Assembly: GCF_024622045.1 (NCBI RefSeq)
Contig: NZ_JANKBP010000006.1
DNA: 64,000 nt
Strand: one strand, 5' to 3'
From: Rodentibacter caecimuris
Lineage (GTDB): Bacteria > Pseudomonadota > Gammaproteobacteria > Enterobacterales > Pasteurellaceae
Shown: piece by piece, positions 52,079 to 62,605 of the stretch
How positions within the stretch are numbered: position 1 is the stretch's first letter
Layout: each line of letters opens with the position of its first letter
Notes under the pieces: generated by a model
Databases searched by the model: none
What the model was told of the DNA's origin: nothing
The model's input: only the letters and a program-made list of their open reading frames with translations
Position numbers and translations under genes: made by a program

Positions 52079-55000
52079 CTACTTCATCACCACCCCCAAC
52101 CACTTCACCATTTCTCTTTCACTCCAGCCTTTACGTTGTGCATAATCCACTGCCTGATCTTCATCAATTCTTCCTAGAGTGAAGTAATTGGACGCTGGGT
52201 GGGTGAAGTACCAGCCACACACACTGGCAGCAGGCCACATTGCGTAGCTTTCGGTGAGTTTCATTCCGATGCGTTGTTCCACTTCAAGCAAATCCCAGAT
52301 AATCTGTTTTTCGGTGTGTTCAGGGCAGCTTGGGTAGCCGGGGGCGGGGCGGATACCAATATAATCTTCGCGGATCAAGCGATCGTTTTCAAAGGTTTCT
52401 TTACTATATCCCCACACTTTGGTGCGTAACTCAAAATGCAAATATTCCGCCATCGCTTCGGCAAGGCGGTCGCCAACCGCTTGCAGTAAAATAGCGTTGT
52501 AGTCGTCCCCTGCCGCTTTGTAGCCTTCGACTAAATCGTGTTCTTCAATGCCTGCGCAGACGGCGAACATTCCGAACCAATCCTGTTTTCCACTCTCTTT
52601 ACTGGCGATAAAATCGCTCAAACAAAGGTTATACGGGCTTTTGCTGTTTTTGCCCCGCTCGCTTTGTTGGCGGAGATGATAGGCTTTGCCTGCGACTAAA
52701 GTGCGGTCAGCATTTTGGTAGATTTCAATATCATCGCCTACGCTGTTAGCAGGGAAAATCCCCATTACACCGCTTGGGTTGAGTTTGCGGTTTTGTTCAA
52801 GTTCGTCCAATACTTTCTGTGCATCATTATAAACTTTGCGGGCTTCTTCGCCGCCCTCAGGGTAATCAAAGGCATCGGGATAGCCGCCCATCAAGCCCCA
52901 TAAGCGGAAAAATGGCGACCAGTCGATAAATTTTCGCAGCGTGGCAATCGGCACATTTTTATATTCAATAACGCCGGTTTGGTTCGGCACGGGGACTTGA
53001 TAATCCGCCCATTCGCCACTGACCCCGTCAAAACGGTTCGCTCTCGCCTCTTCAATCGGTAACTGTTTACGGGGTGCTTTTTTATTGGCAAACGCCTGTT
53101 GAATTTGCTCGTACTCTTTTTTCGTTCTCGCCCATAATTCCGCTTTGGTATCGGGGTTCATTAAGGCAGCACACACGGTTACAGCACGGGAGGCGTTGGT
53201 GGTGTAAATCACTTCGTGTTGATATTTCGGGTAAAGTTTAATTGCCGTATGTTCTTTGGAAGTCGTCGCCCCGCCGATAATCACCGGAATATTGAGGTTA
53301 AGACGGTTCATTTCGCCCAAAAAATACTCCATTTCATCAAGGGACGGGGTAATTAAGCCGCTCAAGCCGATAATATCCGCTTTTTCGTCAATCGCCGTTT
53401 GAATGATTTTATCCGCCGGCACCATCACGCCGAGGTCAATCACCTCAAAATTGTTACATTGCAACACCACGCTCACAATATTTTTGCCGATGTCGTGCAC
53501 ATCGCCTTTCACGGTCGCAATCACTACTTTGCCGCTGCTTGAGCCTTTTTGTTTGGTCGCATTGATAAACGGCTCTAAATAGGCGACCGACTGTTTCATT
53601 ACCCGAGCGGATTTCACCACTTGCGGCAGGAACATTTTGCCGTCCCCGAACAGATCGCCCACCACGTCCATTCCAGCCATTAGCGGCCCTTCAATCACCT
53701 CCAGCGGCGAACTGAACTGCTGGCGGGCTTCTTCGGTATCTTCAATAATAAAATTGGTGATCCCTTTCACCAAGGCGTGTTTTAAGCGTTCTTCTACCGC
53801 CCACGTCCGCCATTCCGCCACGCTGTTATCCTCGTTGCAAGCGGTCTGATTGCGGTATTTTTCTGCAATATCCAACAAGCGTTCGGTCGCATCACTACGG
53901 CGGTTTAGCACCGCATCTTCCACTACTTCACGCAATTCCGGATCGAGATCGTCATAAATCGCTAACTGCCCGGCATTGACAATCCCCATATCCATTCCCT
54001 GCTTAATGGCGTGATAGAGGAACACGGCGTGAATAGCTTCCCGCATCGGATTATTGCCCCGAAACGAGAACGATACGTTCGACACACCACCGGAAATCTT
54101 GGCGTGCGGCAAGGTTTGCTTAATCCTCCCTGTTGCATTGATGAAATCCACACCGTAGTTATTGTGTTCCTCAATCCCCGTGCCAATCGCAAAAATATTC
54201 GGGTCGAAAATAATATCTTCCGGCGGAAAACCGACTTGATCGACCAAGATCCGATAAGCGCGGGTACAAATTTCAACCTTACGTTCTTCCGTATCCGCCT
54301 GCCCGACTTCATCAAACGCCATTACCACCACAGCCGCACCGTAGCGGCGGACTAATTTGGCTTGTCGGATAAATTTTTCCTCTCCTTCTTTGAGCGAGAT
54401 GGAGTTCACAATCCCTTTGCCTTGAATGGACTGCAAACCTGCTTCAATCACTTCCCATTTTGACGAGTCGATCATCACCGGCACTTTTGCCGCTTCCGGT
54501 TCGGTCGCCATAATGTTGAGAAAACGAGTCATACATTTTTGGCTGTCGAGCAATGCCTCGTCCATATTGACATCAATCACCTGCGCCCCGTTTTCCACTT
54601 GATCGATCGCAATTTCAATCGCTTCTGCAAATTTTTCTTCTTTAATCAAGCATTTGAATTTTGCCGAACCGGTAACATTGTTCCGCTCGCCCACATTCAC
54701 AAAGAGGCTTTCATCATCAATCGTCAGCGGCTCTAAGCCCGACAAACGCATTGCGGTTTTAATGGCGGGTAGTGGGCGAGGTTTTACCCCCGCCATTGCC
54801 TGTGCAAAGGCTTTGATATGCTCCGGTGTTGTGCCGCAACAGCCGCCGACAATATTAAGAAAGCCGCTTTGCGCCCACTCTTTGAGCTGTGCCGCCATTT
54901 CAGCCGCACCCAAATCGTAACCGCCAAAGGCATTCGGCAAGCCGGCATTCGGGTGTGCCGACACATAACATTCGCAAATTTTCGACAGTTGCTCCATATA

Positions 55001-55765
55001 TTGACGCAGCTCTTTCGGGCCAAGCGCACAGTTCAAGCCAAAACTGATCGGCTTAACGTGGCGGAGGGAGTTATAAAATGCTTCGGTCGTCTGCCCTGAC
55101 AATGTTCGTCCCGACGCATCGGTGATCGTGCCGGAAATCATAATCGGCAACTCAACGCCCAGTTCTTCAAACACGGTGTCAATAGCAAAGGCAGCCGCTT
55201 TCGCATTCAAAGTGTCGAAAATGGTTTCGATCATAATAATATCCGATCCACCTTCGATCAGCCCTCGTGCTGCCTCGGCGTAGGCTTCAACAAGCTGCAT
55301 AAAGGTAATATTACGAAAACCGGGATCGTTCACATCGGGAGAAATCGAGGCAGTGCGGTTGGTCGGGCCTAAAATCCCTGCCACAAAGCGCGGCTTTTCG
55401 GGGGTGCTATATTTATCGGCTGCAAGGCGCGCCAATCTCGCTCCTGCAACATTCAGCTCATAAGCGACCGCTTGCAGATCGTAATCGGCTTGGGCAATGG
55501 TGGTCGCACTGAAAGTATTGGTCTCAATAATATCTGCGCCTGCCTCAAGGTATTTTTCGTGAATGGCGGAAATCAGTAAAGGCTGGGTAAGGGTCAGTAA
55601 ATCATTATTGCCACGCAAATCAATCGGACTATCGGCAAAACGCTCGCCTCGGAAATCGGCTTCGGTCAGCTTATATTTTTGGATCATCGTCCCCATTGCA
55701 CCGTCTAAAATTAAAATGCGTTGGGCGAGGGCGGTTTTTAAAAGTGCGGTTGTTTTTTCTGACAT
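52079..55765 (-). CDS. metH: Cobalamin-dependent methionine synthase
   Basis: This 1228-residue enzyme is nearly the same length as the E. coli one. Domains in order: homocysteine-binding (1-330, zinc cysteines in LNCALGP and GGCCGTTP), methyl-THF (about 350-640, LFVNVGERNNVTGS), B12 cap and binding (about 650-900, VKGDVHDIGKNIV with the cobalt-ligating His near residue 760), and reactivation domain (900-1228, RPAPGYPSCPEHTEK). It needs imported or made cobalamin. Confidence 0.96.
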   Translation of the reverse strand: MSEKTTALLKTALAQRILILDGAMGTMIQKYKLTEADFRGERFADSPIDLRGNNDLLTLTQPLLISAIHEKYLEAGADIIETNTFSATTIAQADYDLQAVAYELNVAGARLARLAADKYSTPEKPRFVAGILGPTNRTASISPDVNDPGFRNITFMQLVEAYAEAARGLIEGGSDIIMIETIFDTLNAKAAAFAIDTVFEELGVELPIMISGTITDASGRTLSGQTTEAFYNSLRHVKPISFGLNCALGPKELRQYMEQLSKICECYVSAHPNAGLPNAFGGYDLGAAEMAAQLKEWAQSGFLNIVGGCCGTTPEHIKAFAQAMAGVKPRPLPAIKTAMRLSGLEPLTIDDESLFVNVGERNNVTGSAKFKCLIKEEKFAEAIEIAIDQVENGAQVIDVNMDEALLDSQKCMTRFLNIMATEPEAAKVPVMIDSSKWEVIEAGLQSIQGKGIVNSISLKEGEEKFIRQAKLVRRYGAAVVVMAFDEVGQADTEERKVEICTRAYRILVDQVGFPPEDIIFDPNIFAIGTGIEEHNNYGVDFINATGRIKQTLPHAKISGGVSNVSFSFRGNNPMREAIHAVFLYHAIKQGMDMGIVNAGQLAIYDDLDPELREVVEDAVLNRRSDATERLLDIAEKYRNQTACNEDNSVAEWRTWAVEERLKHALVKGITNFIIEDTEEARQQFSSPLEVIEGPLMAGMDVVGDLFGDGKMFLPQVVKSARVMKQSVAYLEPFINATKQKGSSSGKVVIATVKGDVHDIGKNIVSVVLQCNNFEVIDLGVMVPADKIIQTAIDEKADIIGLSGLITPSLDEMEYFLGEMNRLNLNIPVIIGGATTSKEHTAIKLYPKYQHEVIYTTNASRAVTVCAALMNPDTKAELWARTKKEYEQIQQAFANKKAPRKQLPIEEARANRFDGVSGEWADYQVPVPNQTGVIEYKNVPIATLRKFIDWSPFFRLWGLMGGYPDAFDYPEGGEEARKVYNDAQKVLDELEQNRKLNPSGVMGIFPANSVGDDIEIYQNADRTLVAGKAYHLRQQSERGKNSKSPYNLCLSDFIASKESGKQDWFGMFAVCAGIEEHDLVEGYKAAGDDYNAILLQAVGDRLAEAMAEYLHFELRTKVWGYSKETFENDRLIREDYIGIRPAPGYPSCPEHTEKQIIWDLLEVEQRIGMKLTESYAMWPAASVCGWYFTHPASNYFTLGRIDEDQAVDYAQRKGWSEREMVKWLGVVMK

Positions 55766-55893
55766 ATTATCTCGTTATTTATGAATAGGGTGAGGAATAG
55801 AAAAATAATAGAAAGATGTCACAATGCTGTCAAATTTTATCTCTAGCAAAATATAGAGTATGATTAGACGCTTAGTTTATTTTAGGATCTCGT

Positions 55894-57531
55894 ATGAAAT
55901 ATCTTATCCCCCTTATCTTTTGCAGTCCTTTGTTCGCTTTGGCAAACAACGTAATAACTTCCTCAGCGACTGAATTTAACCGCTTTCAACAGCAAAACAA
56001 AAACCGAAATGAAGAATTACAACAGGCGCAGCAGCAACGTTGGGTAGAACAACACCAATATCAACCCAAACAAAAAGAGGAAACCGTTTCCGATTTATCC
56101 CAAGTTTGCTTGCCTTATGAGCGTGTGCGCTTTGTCGGTTTCACCTTGATTGATCCAACGACGTTTGCACCAAAGCCGAACGAATGTTTAAACGAAGTGA
56201 GATTAAATCAGCTCAGCCAAGACATCACCGCTGCCTATTTACAAAAAGGCTATATTTACAATCCATTCCGATTTGAGAACGACCACAGCGGAACGCTCAC
56301 CATGCGAGTAACGGAAGGGCGGGTGAGTAAAATATCAGGCGACAGCAAGCGATTAAATTTTTCGACCTTATTACCCAATGTAGAGGGGCAGGCGCTTAAT
56401 ATTAAAGATTTAGACCAAGCCCTTGATCAAGCCAATAAAATGCCGGGGAGTAAAGTGACGGTTGATGTGTTGCCGGCAACAAATGGGGAAATCGAACTCG
56501 CTTTTGTTAATGAGGAAAAATCCCGCATTAGTGGATTTATCGGGTTGGATAATTTCGCCTCTCAACGTGCGGGACGTTGGCAGGCAAAAACAGGGGTTCA
56601 ATTCGATAGTCCGCTCGGTTTATCCGATACCCTCTATGTGAATGCCGCCCACACCTTAAAATCGTTTCATCGAAATTACAGCCGCTCCCTCTCATTTTTT
56701 CATACCATCCCTTACGGCTATTGGACATTCAGCAGTTTTGGTTCTTTTTCGTCCTTTAAATCCGATGTACCGTTACAATATCTTAAAGCACAACAAAACG
56801 GAAAAAACTGGCAAATTGCGTTCCGCACAGATTACACGTTCCAACGGGATTCAAATTCTATCTCTTCTCTCTACGTCCAACTTGAGCGAAGCAAAAACAG
56901 AAGTTATTTTCAAGACAGTCTGATTCTATTACAAAGCCCAACGCTGACGACAGCCCAATTTGGTATCAATCATCTACAACTCTTTCCGAACGGTTCATTA
57001 ATTGCTGATTTTAGTTACGAACGGGGATTAAAATGGTGGAATGCCACGCCAAGTCAAGGACGGGATCAACCTGAAGGGCAATTCAACCTATGGCGTTCGG
57101 ATTTACAGCTCCACTATTATCACCAAGTAAAATCGCAAATTATTCACCAATCCGCACGCCTAATCGGACAATACAGTAAAAATTATTTACCTGCCATTAA
57201 ACAAGCGGATCTATTAGGGCGATATTCCGTGCGGGGCTTTAATGATCTTTTTCAATCTGCGGAAAAAAATCTCGTGTTACAAAATAACATAGGGTGGCTA
57301 TACCGATACAATCAATGGCAACTGGAACCTTACCTTGGTGTGGATTTCGGCATACAAAAAACCACTGCCAGCGATGCGAAAAGCCAAAAAGCCTTCGGAT
57401 ATGCCGTCGGTATCAAAGCTACTCACCCACATTGGCAAATGCAACTGGAATGGGCGACTGGACGGCTGTTTCAAGCAGATAAAATTCAGCAAGAGCGTAG
57501 TGTTAATGCAAATATCAGCTATATTTTCTAA
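55894..57531 (+). CDS. TpsB two-partner secretion transporter (ShlB/FhaC family)
   Basis: This 545-residue outer-membrane protein has a signal peptide (MKYLIPLIFCSPLFALA) and a Gln/Glu-rich plug helix. Two POTRA domains (about 70-215, VCLPYERVRFVGFTLIDP then MRVTEGRVSKI) are followed by a 16-strand barrel with the conserved loop motif GRYSVRGF and a final aromatic residue (SYIF). It should secrete the TpsA protein encoded at 58118-62386. The two genes face each other instead of forming an operon. Confidence 0.93.
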   Translation: MKYLIPLIFCSPLFALANNVITSSATEFNRFQQQNKNRNEELQQAQQQRWVEQHQYQPKQKEETVSDLSQVCLPYERVRFVGFTLIDPTTFAPKPNECLNEVRLNQLSQDITAAYLQKGYIYNPFRFENDHSGTLTMRVTEGRVSKISGDSKRLNFSTLLPNVEGQALNIKDLDQALDQANKMPGSKVTVDVLPATNGEIELAFVNEEKSRISGFIGLDNFASQRAGRWQAKTGVQFDSPLGLSDTLYVNAAHTLKSFHRNYSRSLSFFHTIPYGYWTFSSFGSFSSFKSDVPLQYLKAQQNGKNWQIAFRTDYTFQRDSNSISSLYVQLERSKNRSYFQDSLILLQSPTLTTAQFGINHLQLFPNGSLIADFSYERGLKWWNATPSQGRDQPEGQFNLWRSDLQLHYYHQVKSQIIHQSARLIGQYSKNYLPAIKQADLLGRYSVRGFNDLFQSAEKNLVLQNNIGWLYRYNQWQLEPYLGVDFGIQKTTASDAKSQKAFGYAVGIKATHPHWQMQLEWATGRLFQADKIQQERSVNANISYIF

Positions 57532-57540
57532 GCAGTTGTA

Positions 57541-57564
57541 AAAAGGTCGGCAAGCCGACCTTTT
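57541..57564 (+). terminator. Terminator after tpsB
   Basis: AAAAGGTCGGC and GCCGACCTTTT are perfect inverted arms separated by 2 nt, immediately after the stop codon. Confidence 0.8.
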
Positions 57565-57599
57565 ATTCTGACGAAAAGTGCGGTCTAAAAAATCATTGA

Positions 57600-57990
57600 T
57601 TCTTAATAAGTGAACCCGTTCCCTATTTAATCAATGTTAAGTAGGGAATAGCGTTATCACTTCACCGATTAAGGCATTTTTCTTGAAGTCGTTTAATCAT
57701 GTCGCTTTAACCGACCGGCTATTGCTCTTTAAGACCGTTAGTTTTCGTAGTGATAAGCTTTAGCCGCACGGTTTTTAGTTGCGCTAAGTCAGCTCTCTAT
57801 TCAATTCGCCTGCTAACTATTACTTTCCGTAGTAATTTATTTTCTTTCCAATCCTAGTTAATAATGAGCGATAAATTTCTTCCGAAATTTTGACCGCACT
57901 TTCCTGTGCGTCGCTAAATCTGTCGGTATAAAAACCGTGGCTAACCACGAATCTTAGCGCATTTCTGGTACTCAAATTAATATGAAACAT
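57600..57990 (-). pseudogene. Possible decayed coding region between tpsB and tpsA
   Basis: From ATG 57990 (after AAGGAAT) a 56-codon frame reads MFHINLSTRNALRFVVSHGF, TDRFSDAQESAVKISEEIYR and LLTRIGKKINYYGK. The same frame then continues past several stops with coding-like pieces such as LKSNSRSVKAT and LNDFKKNALIGEVITLFPT. The peptide ESAVKI is an uptake signal translated in frame. It may be a short real gene or a relic of a mobile element. I do not recognise the family. Confidence 0.35.
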
Positions 57991-58067
57991 ATTCCTTAAA
58001 AGCAAGCAATAGCTCTGTACAGAGGTTAAATAAGCCAGTAAATGAAAAGCCCCATGATCAAAACAAA

Positions 58068-58097
58068 AAAATTGGCTAAGTTTCCTTAGCCAATTTT
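58068..58097 (-). terminator. Terminator of tpsA
   Basis: ATTGGCTAAG and CTTAGCCAAT form a 10-bp stem with a 4-nt loop, extended by A/T pairs, just downstream of the minus-strand tpsA stop. Confidence 0.87.
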
Positions 58098-58117
58098 CGT
58101 TCTTTAGAAAATAATGA

Positions 58118-61100
58118 TTATCTGCGTCTTCTGGCTTTCATCATATTGAGAAGCTGTTCTTTCTTTTTGGTGGTTAAAACAACATTGGTTTTCACCACCT
58201 TGTCTTTGACTACTTGAGGTTTCTCCTGATTAATCCCGCCTTGTTTTATTGTTTCGGTTTTGGTGGAATCTACTTTCACATTCACATCGGCTTTCACGCC
58301 TGCGATTGTGCCGTTATCCCAATCCTTCTTAACACTTTCAGTCCATTTATCCGCCGGATATGGAGTAAATTTACCACTACCGTTCGCAGAAAGATGAACG
58401 CTGGTTTCATTGATTTTATCAGTAACCGGAGTAGTGGTAATGCTACCTGTAAGATTGTTATTCATATTTTCCGCATTAATGCTACTGCCGTTAAAATGGG
58501 CATTATTACCGGAGATTGTGGCATTTTGAACATTCAAATCAGTTGTCGTGTGAGTTTCATTACGCACCACATCAACATTTAATTTTCCCGAGCCTTCTGC
58601 CGGCGTCCATTTATTCTCGCTAATGCCACCACTCAGTGATAAACCGACATCCACTCCAGTTTTGTTCACATTGTTTTTCGCCGCATTTAAGATCACATCA
58701 CCTTTGCCACTATTGAGGTTAAGGTCGGTGCTGTTTGAGCTTACACCGGTTAAATTCACACCATTATTAGCTTGAATGTTCACGTTTTGACCGTTGATCG
58801 ACACACCTTGATGAGTGGTACTGTTTTCGTGTTGTACGTTCACATTGCCGTTAATGCCAAGACTAGAGGTATTTGCACCGACGCTTACTCCGCCACCAAC
58901 ACTTACATTGAGATCCTGTACTTGGCTTTTACCTGGCTGTACGTTGACGATTTCGCCAGTGATCGATACATTATTGCCTGCCACAACATTTGTTCCTTGT
59001 AAATTCACACCCTCTTTACCGTGAATACCCACATTGTTGCCACTTTGAACATTATGCGAGACAGCATCTGTACGCTTACCTTTATGCCCATTAGCCGTGA
59101 AATTTACATCGACAGATGGTACTGCTGCACCAGCAGCTGGAACGACAATCGCACCAACACCAACATTAAGGGTAAAACCCCCTCCTTTATGGCTACTAGT
59201 ATTTTGCGATTGAGTAAAGTTTGCTTGATCAGCATTGATATTCACATTGTGTGTTGCCGAAATATCCCCCTGGCTGTTTAATGTCCCTGTGGTGATATTA
59301 ACATTATCCCCCTGTACATTTGCTTTATGAGCTGTTGTTGAATTGCTCTGATCTTTTTGGAAATGAATGCCTGCATTTACCCCAACATTTGCACTTGCAA
59401 AATCTTTTGTACTGGCACTAACCCCAATAGTAACCCCCGCATTTAATTTATCATTCTGCTTGGTGTTTTGAGCCGATTGAATATTGTGCAACTGTGAGTT
59501 GAGATTTACATCGCCACCACCTTGATATTGTGTCCCTATATCAGTTAGTTGATTGGCATTCACGTTTACATTTTTACCTGCAGTTATAGTCGTACTTTGA
59601 GCATTTGTCGCAGAGCTTTGCTCACGACCACCCGAAGCTCCCAATACAAGGCTACCACTTACAACTTTGTTTTTATCAAGGGAGGTCGTTAAGGTTAAGC
59701 CAACATCAACATTTTTCTTATTGCTGTTTTCTGTATTTTTTTCCGATTTATGACTCACATTTTGTGCGTTTTCAGCTATATTCTGTCCGGCATTAAGCTG
59801 TGAACCGTTATGGTTAATGGCTTGATTTGCATTGATATTCAGATTATTAGCAGCAGATAATTGACTGCCTTGTGCGGAAGTTGTTGAACTATTGGCTTGT
59901 GAATGTTGGATTCCTAATGAGAGTTTATTTGTAATACCGCTTTCGGTTACGGTTACCGTATTAGTAATCCCTACATCCGTATTTTTCTTCGTAGAAGTCG
60001 CAGAATTATGCTGTGCCTGCGTATTGACATTGTTTGCATTGATATTCAAATCGGTCTTTGTTGCAGACACTTTACTCCCCGCTATATTTACATTATTAGC
60101 GGCTAAATTGGTTTCACCACCGCTCACTGACGATGCGGTATACGTACCTTCCATCAATGATTTATTATGTTTATAAAAACCGAGAGTGGCGCTAGCTTCG
60201 CCTTTAAACTTCAAATTGTCTTTGACATTACTCACTAAATTTTTAGCGAACTCATCACGTTTAACCTTACCCTCAATCACATTGACAAGAAGATCAACGG
60301 AAGATTTTACAACGCCTTCTTTATCCAGCGATAATGTTGGTTTTTCCACTTTAGTGGTAAACCCAATACCTGATTGGGTATGATTTTGGGATAAATAGTC
60401 TCGGCTGCCTTGAATATTAATATCGCCACCGGCAACAATATCAAGTACGGCACCAGCTTGTATGCGACTACCAATAATATCTACATTTTTATCGGTAACT
60501 AATTTCAAATTGGACTGAGAACGTAAAACTGCCCCCTGTTGGGTAGAAACAACCTTATAGCCCTTAGTACGCTCTTTCGTAATATTGAAAATTGTCCCTA
60601 TACGACCTTGTTCTTGATAAGAGCTGAAGTTTTCTACAGAATCTAATTGCAGGCTCCCTTCATTCGCTTTAACTAACGCATCTTTACCTGCAATGACCCG
60701 GCTACCTGAAATATTCACTCCTTTCTTAGCATCAGCTAAAATTGTCCCTTGTACAGTAAAATCCGCTCCGTGCTGCTCTCTATCATTACGGGTAGAAACC
60801 AAGGTTTTCGAGCCTGCTAAACCTCCCCAGTATTTTTCTTTATCATCAACATTATGACTATTTTTAACTTCCTCTGACTTGAACTGAAGTTCCCCATTAT
60901 TTGCAACAACCACATCACCATCAATACGTCCAATTGTTCCTGCAAATTGAATATCTGCCCCACTTGAAATAATCAAATTATCTTTCACATTCAATTCGCT
61001 TGCCACATAATTCTGAGTAGCTGCAGATTGTGAACTTTTACCGGTCTTACGTTTAGACGAAATATTTTTAAAGGTTGAAGAATCAGCATAGTAGCTCTGT

Positions 61101-62386
61101 TCTGTTACTCCTTGGAACGTAATCCCTTTTTCACCGTGTAAAACAAGATTTTTAGCATTAATCTTAGACGCATCACCTGTTAATTTTCCATTTGTTGCAA
61201 TGAGTTTAAGATTATCCGATACAATTTTTGTGCTGTGAGCCTTTTCAGTCGTACCAAATGAACTTTCGGATATTTTTGCATTTCCTTTTGCACGATCTTC
61301 AGATGATATAGTTCTTTCTTTCGTTTTTACCGTGCCTAAATGGGTTTTTCCACCGACTAATACTACATCTTTAGCTTGAATATCTGCACCCTCTAATGTC
61401 AAGTGATTAGACGCAACCACAGTCGCAGAATCCGCATTCACATAGGTTTTATCAAACTGTTGAGTGTCTTTACGTAATTTACCTTTACCGACAAGCCGAT
61501 CCTTATCACTAATATTTTTAGAGGAAGAAGCAGTATTGTTAACCATCTTCCCATTTAATTTCACATTACCGCCAGTTACTGTCACTTGCTTCGCGGTTAA
61601 GTTGCTACCGGTAACCTCTAAACTAGCACGCTCGTCTGTTGAATGGATACGAATTCGCCCCGCTTGAATACTACCTGCGACTGTGCCGTCTAATACTTTT
61701 TCTTGCTGTGGTAGTACACTAACGGTTAATTGACCATCATCCGCACGTTCAATTTTATTACGACCTTGTAAAATATTAACACTACCGTCTTTAGCCTGAA
61801 TTTTGCCGGAAATATTCACTGTTGGAGCAATTAAATCAATATTTGATGCACCAGATATTTCACCTTGAGTGGTTAAACGATTTTCGCCATCCACTTGATA
61901 GCCGGTTAATTTACCGCTTTCAACCGTTGCTTTACCAACGACTAATGACGCTCTTGGTGTATTAATAAAACCACCGCCATCAACACTGATACCGTTCGGG
62001 TTAGCTAATACATAGTCCGCTTTTTGCCCTGCAATTTCCTGTTTACCGGCAATATGTGAAGGATTACGGCTCACCACTTCATTAAGAATAACCGTTGCCG
62101 CTTGCCCTCTTAAATTTGGGTTGGCAGAAACCTGACCGGCTAACTGGGTTTGAGCATTTTGCTGAGCATTATTTAAAACTGCACCCGCTTTATCTACGTT
62201 ATATTTATTATATTGGTTATGTGACAGCCCCGACTGACTTGGCGTAGCAATATTAATAATTTCCACACCTTGTTGACGGGCAACTTGAGTATTACCATTA
62301 GCGGATTGAATATCAGCGTAGCTGAACGGAGTTACATAGCATAGAGATAATGCAATTGTAATTTTGGAAGGAGACATTTTCTTCAT
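58118..62386 (-). CDS. TpsA filamentous haemagglutinin-type exoprotein
   Basis: This 1422-residue protein has a signal peptide (MKKMSPSKITIALSLCYVTPFSYA) and a TPS secretion domain (about 25-270) with the motifs ANPNL and NPNGISVDGGGFINTP. A long beta-helical body of haemagglutinin repeats follows (GSxxxA, NxNAN and NVNITTG patterns). It ends with the very basic tail MMKARRRR, with no VENN motif or toxin tip, so it looks like an adhesin rather than a CDI effector. ATG 62386 begins the signal peptide; the frame from 62446 is rejected. A perfect CRP palindrome lies about 200 bp upstream. Confidence 0.9.
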   Translation of the reverse strand: MKKMSPSKITIALSLCYVTPFSYADIQSANGNTQVARQQGVEIINIATPSQSGLSHNQYNKYNVDKAGAVLNNAQQNAQTQLAGQVSANPNLRGQAATVILNEVVSRNPSHIAGKQEIAGQKADYVLANPNGISVDGGGFINTPRASLVVGKATVESGKLTGYQVDGENRLTTQGEISGASNIDLIAPTVNISGKIQAKDGSVNILQGRNKIERADDGQLTVSVLPQQEKVLDGTVAGSIQAGRIRIHSTDERASLEVTGSNLTAKQVTVTGGNVKLNGKMVNNTASSSKNISDKDRLVGKGKLRKDTQQFDKTYVNADSATVVASNHLTLEGADIQAKDVVLVGGKTHLGTVKTKERTISSEDRAKGNAKISESSFGTTEKAHSTKIVSDNLKLIATNGKLTGDASKINAKNLVLHGEKGITFQGVTEQSYYADSSTFKNISSKRKTGKSSQSAATQNYVASELNVKDNLIISSGADIQFAGTIGRIDGDVVVANNGELQFKSEEVKNSHNVDDKEKYWGGLAGSKTLVSTRNDREQHGADFTVQGTILADAKKGVNISGSRVIAGKDALVKANEGSLQLDSVENFSSYQEQGRIGTIFNITKERTKGYKVVSTQQGAVLRSQSNLKLVTDKNVDIIGSRIQAGAVLDIVAGGDINIQGSRDYLSQNHTQSGIGFTTKVEKPTLSLDKEGVVKSSVDLLVNVIEGKVKRDEFAKNLVSNVKDNLKFKGEASATLGFYKHNKSLMEGTYTASSVSGGETNLAANNVNIAGSKVSATKTDLNINANNVNTQAQHNSATSTKKNTDVGITNTVTVTESGITNKLSLGIQHSQANSSTTSAQGSQLSAANNLNINANQAINHNGSQLNAGQNIAENAQNVSHKSEKNTENSNKKNVDVGLTLTTSLDKNKVVSGSLVLGASGGREQSSATNAQSTTITAGKNVNVNANQLTDIGTQYQGGGDVNLNSQLHNIQSAQNTKQNDKLNAGVTIGVSASTKDFASANVGVNAGIHFQKDQSNSTTAHKANVQGDNVNITTGTLNSQGDISATHNVNINADQANFTQSQNTSSHKGGGFTLNVGVGAIVVPAAGAAVPSVDVNFTANGHKGKRTDAVSHNVQSGNNVGIHGKEGVNLQGTNVVAGNNVSITGEIVNVQPGKSQVQDLNVSVGGGVSVGANTSSLGINGNVNVQHENSTTHQGVSINGQNVNIQANNGVNLTGVSSNSTDLNLNSGKGDVILNAAKNNVNKTGVDVGLSLSGGISENKWTPAEGSGKLNVDVVRNETHTTTDLNVQNATISGNNAHFNGSSINAENMNNNLTGSITTTPVTDKINETSVHLSANGSGKFTPYPADKWTESVKKDWDNGTIAGVKADVNVKVDSTKTETIKQGGINQEKPQVVKDKVVKTNVVLTTKKKEQLLNMMKARRRR

Positions 62387-62577
62387 AATATATCCAAAAA
62401 ATAAGGGGAACTTGAATCGACAAACACTATTAGTGATATTTGCCACCGGAAGCTAAATCACGACAATTTATGATGTGATTGTGCCTATTTTTAACAAAAC
62501 CAAACCATCATTTGGTACACCGCGTATGTTATATCACCTCCACATTAAAATTTGGTGACATGTTTCAATAAAAATGT

Positions 62578-62605
62578 AAATTTTGTGATGAGTATCACAA
62601 AATTT
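62578..62605. promoter_or_regulatory. CRP site upstream of tpsA
   Basis: The arms AAATTTTGTGAT and ATCACAAAATTT form a perfect 12-bp palindrome around GAGT and contain TGTGA-N6-TCACA. The site lies in the 395-bp gap between the phytase-like gene and tpsA, both on the minus strand, so it can only serve tpsA in the usual orientation. The rest of the gap is AT-rich with no convincing gene. Confidence 0.7.

Noticed and set aside
58118..62386. TpsA as a contact-dependent inhibition (CdiA) toxin
   Set aside because: No VENN motif, toxin tip or downstream immunity gene; the protein ends in a short basic tail.
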